Made by a program: the position numbers and the translations under genes. Below, piece after piece: positions 25,508 to 32,361 of a DNA stretch of 33,950 bases. Origin of the DNA: Acidimicrobiia bacterium (GTDB lineage Bacteria > Actinomycetota > Acidimicrobiia > Acidimicrobiales > Bin134); contig VYEX01000056.1 in assembly GCA_009842675.1 (NCBI GenBank), positions 1-33,950 of the forward strand, written 5' to 3'. The stretch's first letter is position 1; the number at the start of each line of letters is the position of its first letter. Under the pieces are notes generated by a model that was given only the letters and a program-made list of their open reading frames with translations, ran no database searches and had not been told where the DNA came from.

Positions 25508-25906
25508 GTGCCCACGCTGTCCACGACACCGCCGGAGCGGGCCGGAGCCGACCCCCGTCCCGAGTTGGCCGTGCGCGAGGGGCGGATACTCTTGAATGGC
25601 AGCCGATGCGGGAACTGCGGCTATCCGCTGGCGGTGAATCCGCCGCGTTGTCCGATATGCGGGAGCGATTCAATGGCTCCCGCGACGTTCGGCCCTAAGG
25701 GGACGGTATTCAGCTCCACTGTGCTGCGGGTTCCGGTGCCGGGGCGCACCCCGCCGTTCACTCTGGCCTATGTGGACGTGGACGATGGACCTCGCATTCT
25801 TGCCCACGTCGACGGGCCCGACGAGCCCCTGGTTCCGGGAAGCCGGGTTGCGCTGGCCGGATGGAGCGAGCACGGCGATCCAGTGGTGCAGAGGACAGGT
25901 CCATGA
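25508..25906 (+). CDS. DUF35 zinc-ribbon/OB-fold thiolase partner (cassette 2)
   Basis: A 132-residue protein of the same family as that at 12492, but with an intact zinc ribbon: CGNC (34, 37) and CPIC (48, 51). The OB fold follows (GTVFSSTVLRVPVPG, FTLAYVDVDD, RILAHVDG, VPGSRVALAGW). Such proteins bind and orient the acyl-CoA on a thiolase dimer. ATGA overlap at 25903 couples it to the thiolase gene. The start GTG 25508 carries no Shine-Dalgarno but a TANNNT box, suggesting a leaderless mRNA. It is notably short for the family at the C-terminus (no extension past the fold). Confidence 0.9.
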   Translation: MPTLSTTPPERAGADPRPELAVREGRILLNGSRCGNCGYPLAVNPPRCPICGSDSMAPATFGPKGTVFSSTVLRVPVPGRTPPFTLAYVDVDDGPRILAHVDGPDEPLVPGSRVALAGWSEHGDPVVQRTGP

Positions 25907-27054
25907 GCGGTACCGGTACGGCTATTTGGGGAGTGGGGACCTCGGCGTTCGGCAAGCAAACTTCGCTGGGCGGCCCCCGACTGGCCTGGCAGGCCACGGT
26001 GGAAGCCTTGGACGATGCCGGGTTGAAGGCGTCTGACGTCGATGCCGTGTACGCCGGTTCGGTGTTCGGCGACCCCGGCACCGTCACTCGCACTCTTCAG
26101 CAGATCGGGATCGTCGAAGTACCGGTGATAACCATCGAGAATGCCTGCGCCAGTGGCACATCGGCTTTCCACGAAGCCAGGATGGCGGTGGAAACCGGCC
26201 GATATGAGCGGGTTTTGGCGTTTGGCATCGAGACCATGACCGCCCATTTCGACGGTGCCATCAGCCCGATCGCCTCCGATCCCGACGGGGCCCAGGGCTA
26301 TGCCATGCCCAGCATCTATGGCATGTCGGCCACCCGGTACAAGTACGAGTTCGGGGTTACCGACGAGCAGATGGCCGCGGTGGCGGTGAAGAACCGCCGC
26401 CACGCAGTGGGCAATTCCCGGGCCCAGCATCGCAAGACTGTTTCCGTTCAGCAGGTACTAGGCAGCCGCATGGTGGCTGATCCGATCACCCTGTTCCAGT
26501 GCTGTTCGATTGCCGATGCTGCCGCGGCTGCGGTCGTCGGGCCGCTGGGCGGCACTCAAGATCCCGCTCAGGAGGTGGCGATCCGATCCAGCGCGCTGCG
26601 CTCCGGCCGGCTGTGGGACCACACCACCGACAAAGTGTGGGGTTGGGACATCGTGGCCGACACCGCTGCCCAGGCCTATGAATCCGCCGGGGTGGGGCCG
26701 GGCGATGTCGATGTGTTCGAGGTACACGATGCCTTCACCATCGGTGAGATCATCACCACCGAGGCATTGGGGATGTGCGGCTTGGGAGAAGGCGGGCGGC
26801 TGGTGGAGTCGGGCCACACCGCGTTGGGCGGGGTTCAGCCGGTTAACCCATCGGGCGGACTCTTGTCGCGGGGTCACCCGCTGGGGGCTACGGGTTTGGC
26901 TCAGATCGCCGAGATCGTCTGGCAGCTTCGGGGTATGGCCGCCGATCGGCAGGTACCCGGTGCCCGGATTGGCGCAGTAGAGACAATGGGCGGTGGTACC
27001 GCAGGGATCGACGGCAACGCCTGTGTGGTGACCGTGCTGGAGCAAATGGGGTGA
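25903..27054 (+). CDS. Thiolase (SCP-x/Ltp type), cassette 2
   Basis: A 383-residue thiolase of the lipid-transfer branch that would cleave 3-oxoacyl-CoA, or a related CoA ester, in concert with the DUF35 protein. The nucleophile Cys82 is in NACASGTS, the catalytic His325 in RGHPLGATG, and the C-terminal segment is ETMGGGTAGIDGNACVV, with the second Cys of biosynthetic thiolases absent, as usual in the SCP-x type. The start ATG 25903 is fixed by overlap with the DUF35 stop. The P450 gene begins 4 bases after the stop. Together with the paralogue at 12944, the C-terminal blocks align (NPSGGL, then VWQLRG), but this copy keeps all catalytic residues. Confidence 0.95.
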   Translation: MSGTGTAIWGVGTSAFGKQTSLGGPRLAWQATVEALDDAGLKASDVDAVYAGSVFGDPGTVTRTLQQIGIVEVPVITIENACASGTSAFHEARMAVETGRYERVLAFGIETMTAHFDGAISPIASDPDGAQGYAMPSIYGMSATRYKYEFGVTDEQMAAVAVKNRRHAVGNSRAQHRKTVSVQQVLGSRMVADPITLFQCCSIADAAAAAVVGPLGGTQDPAQEVAIRSSALRSGRLWDHTTDKVWGWDIVADTAAQAYESAGVGPGDVDVFEVHDAFTIGEIITTEALGMCGLGEGGRLVESGHTALGGVQPVNPSGGLLSRGHPLGATGLAQIAEIVWQLRGMAADRQVPGARIGAVETMGGGTAGIDGNACVVTVLEQMG

Positions 27055-27058
27055 CCCC

Positions 27059-28285
27059 ATGAGCGAGCAGCCAACAGCGGTGATTGATGACGAGGTGTTG
27101 TCACCGGAGCGGATTGCCGATCCTCACTCCTACTTCGCGATCTTGCGGGAGCAAGATCCGGTCCATTGGAATGAGAAATATCGGGCGTGGTTCATCCACC
27201 GCTACGACGACGTGCTCGACGCCCTGCGGGATCCCCGCTTTTCCTCCGAGCGCATCGGCGCGGCCTATGACCGACTGACCGACGAGCAAAAGGCTGAGCG
27301 CCAGCCCACTTACGACATCTTGATGGACTGGCTGGTGTTCCGGGATCCCCCCGACCACACCCGGCTGCGACGATTGGTGAGCCGGGCCTTTACCCCCCGA
27401 GCGGTGGAGGCGTGGCGGGATCGGATTATCGGCGTGGTCGACGAGCTGATTGATGGCCTGTCTAGCCAAGAGCACTTCGATCTGATCGAAGACTTCGCCT
27501 ATCCCATCCCCGCGGTGGTTATCGCCGAGATGATGGGGGTGCCCGCCGAGGACCGCGATCGGTTCAAGGACTGGTCTGACGACGTGATGATCCTGGTATT
27601 TGGCGCTCGAGGTGTGGGAGACCGTCGGGCTCGGGCCCAAAAGGGGCTCATGGAGCTGGCCTCTTACCTCGGCGATCTTGTAGCCCATTATCGCCAGCAC
27701 CCGGCTGACAACATCATCTCCAACCTGGTGGAGGCCTCCGAGGGGGACGACAGCTTGGAAGACCCTGAGATTGTGGCCAACTGCGTGCTGTTTCTGTTCG
27801 GCGGACACGAGACCACCACCAATCTGATCGGCAACGGCATTCGGGTGCTGCTCAATCATCCCGACCAGATCCAGAAGCTGCGGGGCGACCTCTCGCTGAT
27901 CAGGCCGGCGGTGGAGGAGATCCTGCGGTTCGACGGGCCGTCCAAGATGGAGGTTCGCACCCTGGCCGATGAGGTGGAGATGGGGGGCAAGACGTTGCCG
28001 GCGGGCGACATGGTGTATCTGGTGCAGCACGCCGCCAACCGAGACCCCGACGCGTTCGATCAGCCCGATCAATTCGACATTGCCCGCGATCCCAACAATC
28101 ACATCGGGTTCGGATTCGGGCTGCATTTCTGCCTGGGGGCATCGGTGGCCCGGTTGGAAGGCACTATTGCCCTTGAGGCTCTGGTGCGCCGCCTCCCGAA
28201 CTTGGAGCTGGGTCCTGAGCCCGAGGTGTGGGTCCCCACCATGTTGAGCCGGGGCTTGGAGCATCTTCCGGTGAGCCTGTCGTGA
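27059..28285 (+). CDS. Cytochrome P450 (cassette 2)
   Basis: A 408-residue soluble P450. The C-helix motif DPPDHTRLRRLVSRAFTPR, I-helix FGGHETTTN, K-helix EILRFDGP and haem loop FGFGLHFCLGAS (Cys358) are all intact and typical of actinobacterial CYPs. It sits between thiolase and SDR in a tight set (4 bases after the thiolase stop; GTGA overlap with the SDR). It probably hydroxylates the same compound on which the thiolase and SDR act. No ferredoxin gene follows in the window. It differs clearly from the two other P450s here in the B/C-helix region. Confidence 0.96.
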   Translation: MSEQPTAVIDDEVLSPERIADPHSYFAILREQDPVHWNEKYRAWFIHRYDDVLDALRDPRFSSERIGAAYDRLTDEQKAERQPTYDILMDWLVFRDPPDHTRLRRLVSRAFTPRAVEAWRDRIIGVVDELIDGLSSQEHFDLIEDFAYPIPAVVIAEMMGVPAEDRDRFKDWSDDVMILVFGARGVGDRRARAQKGLMELASYLGDLVAHYRQHPADNIISNLVEASEGDDSLEDPEIVANCVLFLFGGHETTTNLIGNGIRVLLNHPDQIQKLRGDLSLIRPAVEEILRFDGPSKMEVRTLADEVEMGGKTLPAGDMVYLVQHAANRDPDAFDQPDQFDIARDPNNHIGFGFGLHFCLGASVARLEGTIALEALVRRLPNLELGPEPEVWVPTMLSRGLEHLPVSLS

Positions 28286-29040
28286 GTTCTCCACGGCCGC
28301 TGGAGGGCTTGGGTGCGGTGGTCACCGGGGCCACCGGCGACATCGGGGGGGCCATCGCCCGAGTGCTGGCCGACCAGGGCGCCCGGGTTGGGCTCATCGC
28401 CCGGCGAGCCGAAGTGCTGGAGGAGCTGGCCAGTGAGCTGGTAGATGGCGGTGCCCAGGTCTCCGTCGCTCCCTGCGATGTGACTGATCCTGAGGCAGTG
28501 ACCGCAGCCGCCGAGACGATCACATCTGACATAGGCCCGGTTGATGTGCTCGTGAACAACGCGGGAGGCGCCCGGTTCACCGCACCGGTGCTCGATATCG
28601 CCGAGTCGGGATGGTCCAAGACCGTGGCCCTCAATCTGACCGCGCCGTTCCTGGTATCGCAGGCATTTGGCCGCTCCATGATCGAGCGGGGGCAGGGCAG
28701 CATCGTCAATGTCGGTTCCCTGTCGGGTCTGCGCCACCTGCCCGGAATGGCGGCCTACTCGGCGGCCAAGGGCGGACTGTTCCAGCAGACCAAGGCACTG
28801 GCCCGAGAGTGGGCTCCCCACGGAGTGCGGGTTAACGCAGTGGCCCCTGGTTTCGTGGACACCAGCGGCTGGGACAGCTACGACAAGGATGCAGTGGTAG
28901 CAGAGGCCGGCATCGGCATCCCGCTGGGGCGGTGGGCGACCGCTGAGGAGGTGGCCCTGCCGGTGGCCTTCCTGGCTTCTCCGGCCGCTTCCTACATCAC
29001 CGGCGCCGTCCTGGTGATCGACGGCGGAATGCTGGCCTGA
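28282..29040 (+). CDS. Short-chain dehydrogenase/reductase (cassette 2)
   Basis: A 252-residue classical SDR: VVTGATGDIGGAIA cofactor loop, CDVTDPEAV, NNAGGARF, catalytic Ser in VGSLSG and YSAAK pair, ending ITGAVLVIDGGMLA. The start is GTG 28282, overlapping the P450 stop (GTGA), giving tight coupling. Earlier in-frame codons lie inside the P450 gene. The fourth gene of cassette 2. Convergent with the next SDR gene with only 6 bases between the stops. Confidence 0.93.
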   Translation: MSSPRPLEGLGAVVTGATGDIGGAIARVLADQGARVGLIARRAEVLEELASELVDGGAQVSVAPCDVTDPEAVTAAAETITSDIGPVDVLVNNAGGARFTAPVLDIAESGWSKTVALNLTAPFLVSQAFGRSMIERGQGSIVNVGSLSGLRHLPGMAAYSAAKGGLFQQTKALAREWAPHGVRVNAVAPGFVDTSGWDSYDKDAVVAEAGIGIPLGRWATAEEVALPVAFLASPAASYITGAVLVIDGGMLA

Positions 29041-29046
29041 TCGGGC

Positions 29047-29817
29047 CTAGTTGCTGGTCAGGCGCAGTCCGGCGTCCAAACGCACAACTTCGCCGTTGAG
29101 GAACCCATTTTCCATGAAGTGAACAACCAGGTTGCCCACGTCTGCCGGGGTGCCCAGGCGGTGGGGGAACACGTTGTCTTCCACCAGCTTGGCGATAAAT
29201 TCCTGGTTGAGCGTGGCGAGCATGGGGGTGTCCATGGTGCCGGGGGCGATGGTCATTACCCGAATGCCCCACACGGCTAGGTCGCGGGCCATGGGCAGGG
29301 TCAGACCGATGACCCCAGCTTTTGAGGAGCCATAGGCCGATTGGCCTACTTGGCCCTCGTAGCCGGCGATGGATGCGATGTTCACGATCAAGCCCCGCTC
29401 GCCGTCGGCATTGGGCTCGTTGGCCGACATGGCCGACACCGCATGGCGGGCGACGTCGAACAGTCCGATCAGATTCACCTCGATGTGCTTTCGGAAGTGG
29501 TCCAGTGGATTGGGAGTGCCGTCGCGGGAAACCACTCGCTGCCCGGAGCTGATTCCCGCACAGCTCACCAGCAGGTCCACTCGCCCATAGACCTGAGCCG
29601 CGGCGGCTACTGCCTGCTCAACATCATCGGTATCAGTGACATCAACGGGTACAAAAGCTGCGCTGTCGCCCAGATTGTCGGCCATGGCCTGTCCCGCCGA
29701 CGACGGCAGGTCCAAGATCACCGCCTTGCCGCCCTTGTCGAGCAGCGTCTTGACCACCCCTGCGCCCAGCCCAGAGGCGCCCCCAGTAACCAGGGCAACC
29801 GAACCAGGTACTTGCAT
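29047..29817 (-). CDS. Short-chain dehydrogenase/reductase next to CoA-transferase pair
   Basis: A 256-residue SDR: VTGGASGLGAG, VDVTDTDD, SCAGI (in place of the usual NNAG), NIASIAGYEG catalytic Ser, YGSSKAG pair, NGEVVRLDAGLRL at the end. It begins 3 bases after the CoA-transferase beta stop, so it is the third gene of that operon. SDRs are also neighbours of ipdAB in mycobacterial steroid clusters (recalled). The LDAG in place of LDGG at the end and SCAG in place of NNAG are sequence variants, and the catalytic Ser-Tyr-Lys are kept. Confidence 0.92.
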   Translation of the reverse strand: MQVPGSVALVTGGASGLGAGVVKTLLDKGGKAVILDLPSSAGQAMADNLGDSAAFVPVDVTDTDDVEQAVAAAAQVYGRVDLLVSCAGISSGQRVVSRDGTPNPLDHFRKHIEVNLIGLFDVARHAVSAMSANEPNADGERGLIVNIASIAGYEGQVGQSAYGSSKAGVIGLTLPMARDLAVWGIRVMTIAPGTMDTPMLATLNQEFIAKLVEDNVFPHRLGTPADVGNLVVHFMENGFLNGEVVRLDAGLRLTSN

Positions 29818-29820
29818 CGT

Positions 29821-30618
29821 TCAAAACTCCCGGAGGCGGGCGCTGGTGGGGTCCACCTCAGTGCGCAGAATGTGCAGTTCCTCGGCCGTGGGCTGGGCCG
29901 TGACCGGGATCTCCCCGTCGGGCATCAGCACTTCGAATCCGGTGGCTTCCTGGACCTGTTCCGCGGTGACCTCCGGGTGCAGCGAGGCCAATCGCATCCG
30001 CTTGCTGACCGGCTCGAAGTCGAACACGCACAGATTGGTGATGCACAGCTGGGGTCCGCCGGGCATGCCCAGACGCTCCCGGTGGTCGCCCCCATCGCCC
30101 CAGCCCATACCGGATCGGAAGTCGAGCTGATCAACGAACGTGCGGGGATCGTGGGTGGACGACCACAGGTAGATGCGGGGGATCATGGCCCCGAGATCGG
30201 CCATGCCGCCACCGCCGGGCAGCCGCACCTTGGGAGCGTCATAAGGGCCGATGACCGTGTTGTTCACGTTGCCGTAGGCGTCCATCTGCGCGCCTCGGAA
30301 GGCGAATGTGTTGTAACGGGCCCCTTGGGCGAAGGCCCAGAAGTCGAAGGTGGAGTTGCTCAGCATGGAGGCACCGCCCCACAGCGAGTCCGACAGGGTG
30401 GAATCGCCAATCTCGTCGGGGTCGGCGTCGATGGCTATGGAACTGGCCGCCCACACCAACTCCGGGGCGTGGGTGCGCCGGGCCAGCAGATAGCCGCTCA
30501 CCGGGATGAACGAAACTGCGCCGTTGAATGCCCGGGTGTCGTTGGACATGGCCCGGGAAAATGTCACCACCATGAGCTCGTCCATGGTGCAGTCGTAGCC
30601 GGGTACGGGAGTGCTCAT
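29821..30618 (-). CDS. CoA-transferase family beta subunit, IpdB-like
   Basis: A 265-residue subunit of a class-I CoA-transferase-like enzyme. The beta-type core is present (MSNDTRAFNGAVSFIPVSG; GAQMDAYGNVNNTVIGPY; LCITNLCVFDFEP; ASLHPEVTAEQVQEATGFEV; ELHILRTEVDP). The C-terminal pattern SLHPxVTxxxVxxATxFEV...ELHxIRxxxDP matches what I recall of mycobacterial IpdB, which with IpdA opens the last steroid ring as a hydrolase rather than a transferase. The SENG-type Glu motif of true class-I transferases is not seen. Overlaps the alpha subunit stop by 4 bases (ATGA). Orthology with IpdB is not proven. Confidence 0.85.
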   Translation of the reverse strand: MSTPVPGYDCTMDELMVVTFSRAMSNDTRAFNGAVSFIPVSGYLLARRTHAPELVWAASSIAIDADPDEIGDSTLSDSLWGGASMLSNSTFDFWAFAQGARYNTFAFRGAQMDAYGNVNNTVIGPYDAPKVRLPGGGGMADLGAMIPRIYLWSSTHDPRTFVDQLDFRSGMGWGDGGDHRERLGMPGGPQLCITNLCVFDFEPVSKRMRLASLHPEVTAEQVQEATGFEVLMPDGEIPVTAQPTAEELHILRTEVDPTSARLREF

Positions 30619-31484
30619 GTCGATACCCCCGCAGTAACGCTATTCACGGCCAGGAAGTCCTCCCAGGTCTCCGGGCCGACCACTCGTTCTTGGAAGAACT
30701 GAGTGAACGTCTCCCGGTCGCGGGCGGCCTGGGAATACGCCATGAAGAACTCTGAATCGTGGCTGTAATCGGGAAAGCATGAACAGGGGTAGGCGCCCCA
30801 AGGGGCCGGAGCCACCGCATCGATCATGAATCCCGGATAGGTCGTACGCTCCGGTTCAGCGGCGAAGGTCGCGGTTTCCGCGGTCCGCTCCACCGATACC
30901 ACCGTGCGGCCGGCGGCGTTCACTACTTCGTTGTCCAGCCACATCAGCTTGGGGTTGACCCGGGTGTTGCCCCGCTGGTCGGCTTCATGGGCATGGACTA
31001 GGGCAACATCCACCGGCAGGCGGGTGCAGGCCACATAGTGCTCTCCGGTGGGGCCGTCCTTTTCCTCCCGCACCGTCCCTGAGGCGGCGTGCAGTCCCAG
31101 CACGTCGGTGCCCAGGCCGGCCTTGGTGGGTATGAACGGCAAGTCGTGGCTCTGGGCCTGGAGGCGGCAAACCAACAGGTGCTCGCTGTACTCCTCAATG
31201 GCCACCTGGCCCGACTGCACTGCGGCCCGGAAGTTGGGGGCCAACCCTAGGCCCTCGAAGCTGACCAGCCCCGAGACGACCCGGCGCACGCAACCTCCCG
31301 CCACCAGCCAGTCCACCGCCATGCCCGACACGATGGCCACCAGCTCGAGGTCCTTCTTCTCCTGGCGGACCAGCTCGCGCACCAAGGCCATGGGGGCGCT
31401 GTTCATCGACATGCCGCCGATGGCCACGGTGGAACCGTTGGGAATGGACGCTGCTGCTTGTTCCAGAGTCGTTATCTTGCTCAT
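30615..31484 (-). CDS. CoA-transferase family alpha subunit, IpdA-like
   Basis: A 289-residue alpha subunit. Seen: the N-terminal glycine-rich CoA site GSTVAIGGMSMNSAPMALVREL, then LELVAIVSGMAVDWLVAGGCVRRVV, a LPFIPTKAGLGTDVL segment and MIDAVAPAPWGAYPCSCFPDYSHDSEFF. The last two resemble what I recall of IpdA. ATG 31484 (MSKITTLEQAAASIP) fits the family start; upstream frame to 31595 is only the divergent P450 and promoter. Divergent from the truncated P450 gene over 67 bases. First gene of a three-gene operon with beta subunit and SDR. Supports a role in ring degradation of a steroid-like compound; substrate inferred. Confidence 0.86.
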   Translation of the reverse strand: MSKITTLEQAAASIPNGSTVAIGGMSMNSAPMALVRELVRQEKKDLELVAIVSGMAVDWLVAGGCVRRVVSGLVSFEGLGLAPNFRAAVQSGQVAIEEYSEHLLVCRLQAQSHDLPFIPTKAGLGTDVLGLHAASGTVREEKDGPTGEHYVACTRLPVDVALVHAHEADQRGNTRVNPKLMWLDNEVVNAAGRTVVSVERTAETATFAAEPERTTYPGFMIDAVAPAPWGAYPCSCFPDYSHDSEFFMAYSQAARDRETFTQFFQERVVGPETWEDFLAVNSVTAGVST

Positions 31485-31516
31485 CGAGTCTTCTGGTCCC
31501 CCTCGTGCCTCTGTTC

Positions 31517-31544
31517 TTGTCGTACTTGCAGCCCGCCGTACTAT
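31517..31544 (+). promoter_or_regulatory. Leaderless-type promoter of the truncated P450
   Basis: TTGTCG (31517-31522), 16-base spacer, TACTAT (31539-31544), then 7 nt (ACGGCCC) to ATG 31552. No Shine-Dalgarno. The best complete -35/-10 of the leaderless group here. It shares the 67-base gap with the opposite IpdA-like gene. Confidence 0.6.
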
Positions 31545-31551
31545 ACGGCCC

Positions 31552-32076
31552 ATGACTGCGGCCCCAGACATCCTCTCGCCCGAGTACGACGCCAACCCCT
31601 ACCCGTTCTATGAGGTGCTGCGCAACGAGCATCCCGTGATGTGGCACGAGGGCACCCAGGCCTATGTGATCAGCCGATACGAGGACGTGGCCGGGGCATT
31701 TCGCAATCCCCAGATCTCCAGTCGCAACTACGAGTGGCAGACCGAGCCGGTGCACGGGCGCACCATTTTGCAGATGGAGGGCAAGGAGCACTCGTCCTAT
31801 CGGGGCATCGTCAACCCCATCTTCCGGGGCAGCTACCTGGAGCAGAGCATCGTGCCGGCCATCACCAAGGCAGCCCGCCAACAGATTGGCGAATTCTTAG
31901 CCGACGGCGAGGTAGACCTGTGCAAGCGGTTCAGCACCTACTACCCGATCGGGGTCATCGTGCAGCTCCTTGATCTCCCCATGGAGGACGTGCCCCAGTT
32001 TTACGAGTGGTACACGATGATCATGGACTTCGTGGACATTATCTTTGGGCCTGATGACCTGGGGTTTTGTCACTAG
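31552..32076 (+). pseudogene. Cytochrome P450, truncated by integrative element
   Basis: The first 170 or so residues of a P450, then a short foreign tail GFCH and a stop. Present: the N-terminal beta/A-B region and the YEWQTEPVHGRTILQMEG, EHSSYRGIVNPIFRG stretch that closely matches the P450 at 14183, up to a DFVDIIFGPDDL segment (F/G-loop region). Missing: I-helix, ExxR and haem Cys, so the product cannot bind haem. The sequence changes near 32052-32060 and integrase genes follow, so insertion of the element cut the gene. The 3' part would lie beyond the far end of the element, outside the window. Its promoter looks intact. Alternative: a chimeric assembly joint at that place. Confidence 0.85.
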
Positions 32077-32082
32077 TTTGTC

Positions 32083-32102
32083 TCCTTTGGAGTTTCCTTT
32101 GG
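32083..32102. repeat. Direct 8-mer repeat near element end (possible integrase arm sites)
   Basis: TCCTTTGG at 32083-32090 and again at 32095-32102, 12 bases start to start. A related CTTTGG is at 32043-32048 on the P450 side of the joint. Short spaced direct repeats next to an integrase gene are what arm-type binding sites look like, but this is weak. Confidence 0.3.
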
Positions 32103-32115
32103 CCCCATTGCCTCG

Positions 32116-32121
32116 TACTGT
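32116..32121 (+). promoter_or_regulatory. Leaderless-type -10 box of the element's first operon
   Basis: TACTGT, then 6 nt (GCTCGC), then ATG 32128, without a Shine-Dalgarno. Placed to transcribe the small protein, integrase and HTH gene as one mRNA. Confidence 0.5.
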
Positions 32122-32127
32122 GCTCGC

Positions 32128-32361
32128 ATGGAGACAAACACCAACCCAAACACCACCGACTGCATCGGCTGCTACGGCGGCCACCACCAGGAGGGGTGCC
32201 CAGTATTCGAGGCGCACGACAGCCTCGCAGCCCACATCGACGCACTGGTCGAACAGTTCGACCTCTGGGCCGGGAACGGCAGGCCTGAACACCTGGCCAA
32301 TATCCACCACCACCTCACCGCCGGGAAGCTGGCGGTCGAGAACCTTGAGCGGGCATCGTGA
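32128..32361 (+). CDS. Small Cys/His-rich protein coupled to integrase
   Basis: A 77-residue protein with no family I recognise. The N-terminal third holds CIGCYGGHHQEGCPVFEAH, i.e. Cys-x2-Cys-x3-His-His-x3-Cys-x5-His, a likely metal-binding knuckle. The rest is predicted helix (SLAAHIDALVEQFDLWAG; LANIHHHLTAGKLAVENLER). Its TGA overlaps the integrase GTG (GTGA), so it is translated with the integrase. Coding is supported by overlap, by codon bias matching its neighbours, and by a leaderless-type box ahead. It might be a directionality or recombination accessory factor; that is inference from position. Confidence 0.7.
   Translation: METNTNPNTTDCIGCYGGHHQEGCPVFEAHDSLAAHIDALVEQFDLWAGNGRPEHLANIHHHLTAGKLAVENLERAS

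Noticed and set aside
27101..28294. A 397-codon open frame antisense to the cassette-2 P450
   Set aside because: The sense strand has all P450 motifs. The antisense product has no recognisable domain and arises from GC-rich third positions.
29341..30702. A 453-codon plus-strand frame across the SDR and CoA-transferase beta genes
   Set aside because: Spans two real minus-strand genes with clear motifs; it is low-complexity His/Gly/Val shadow coding.
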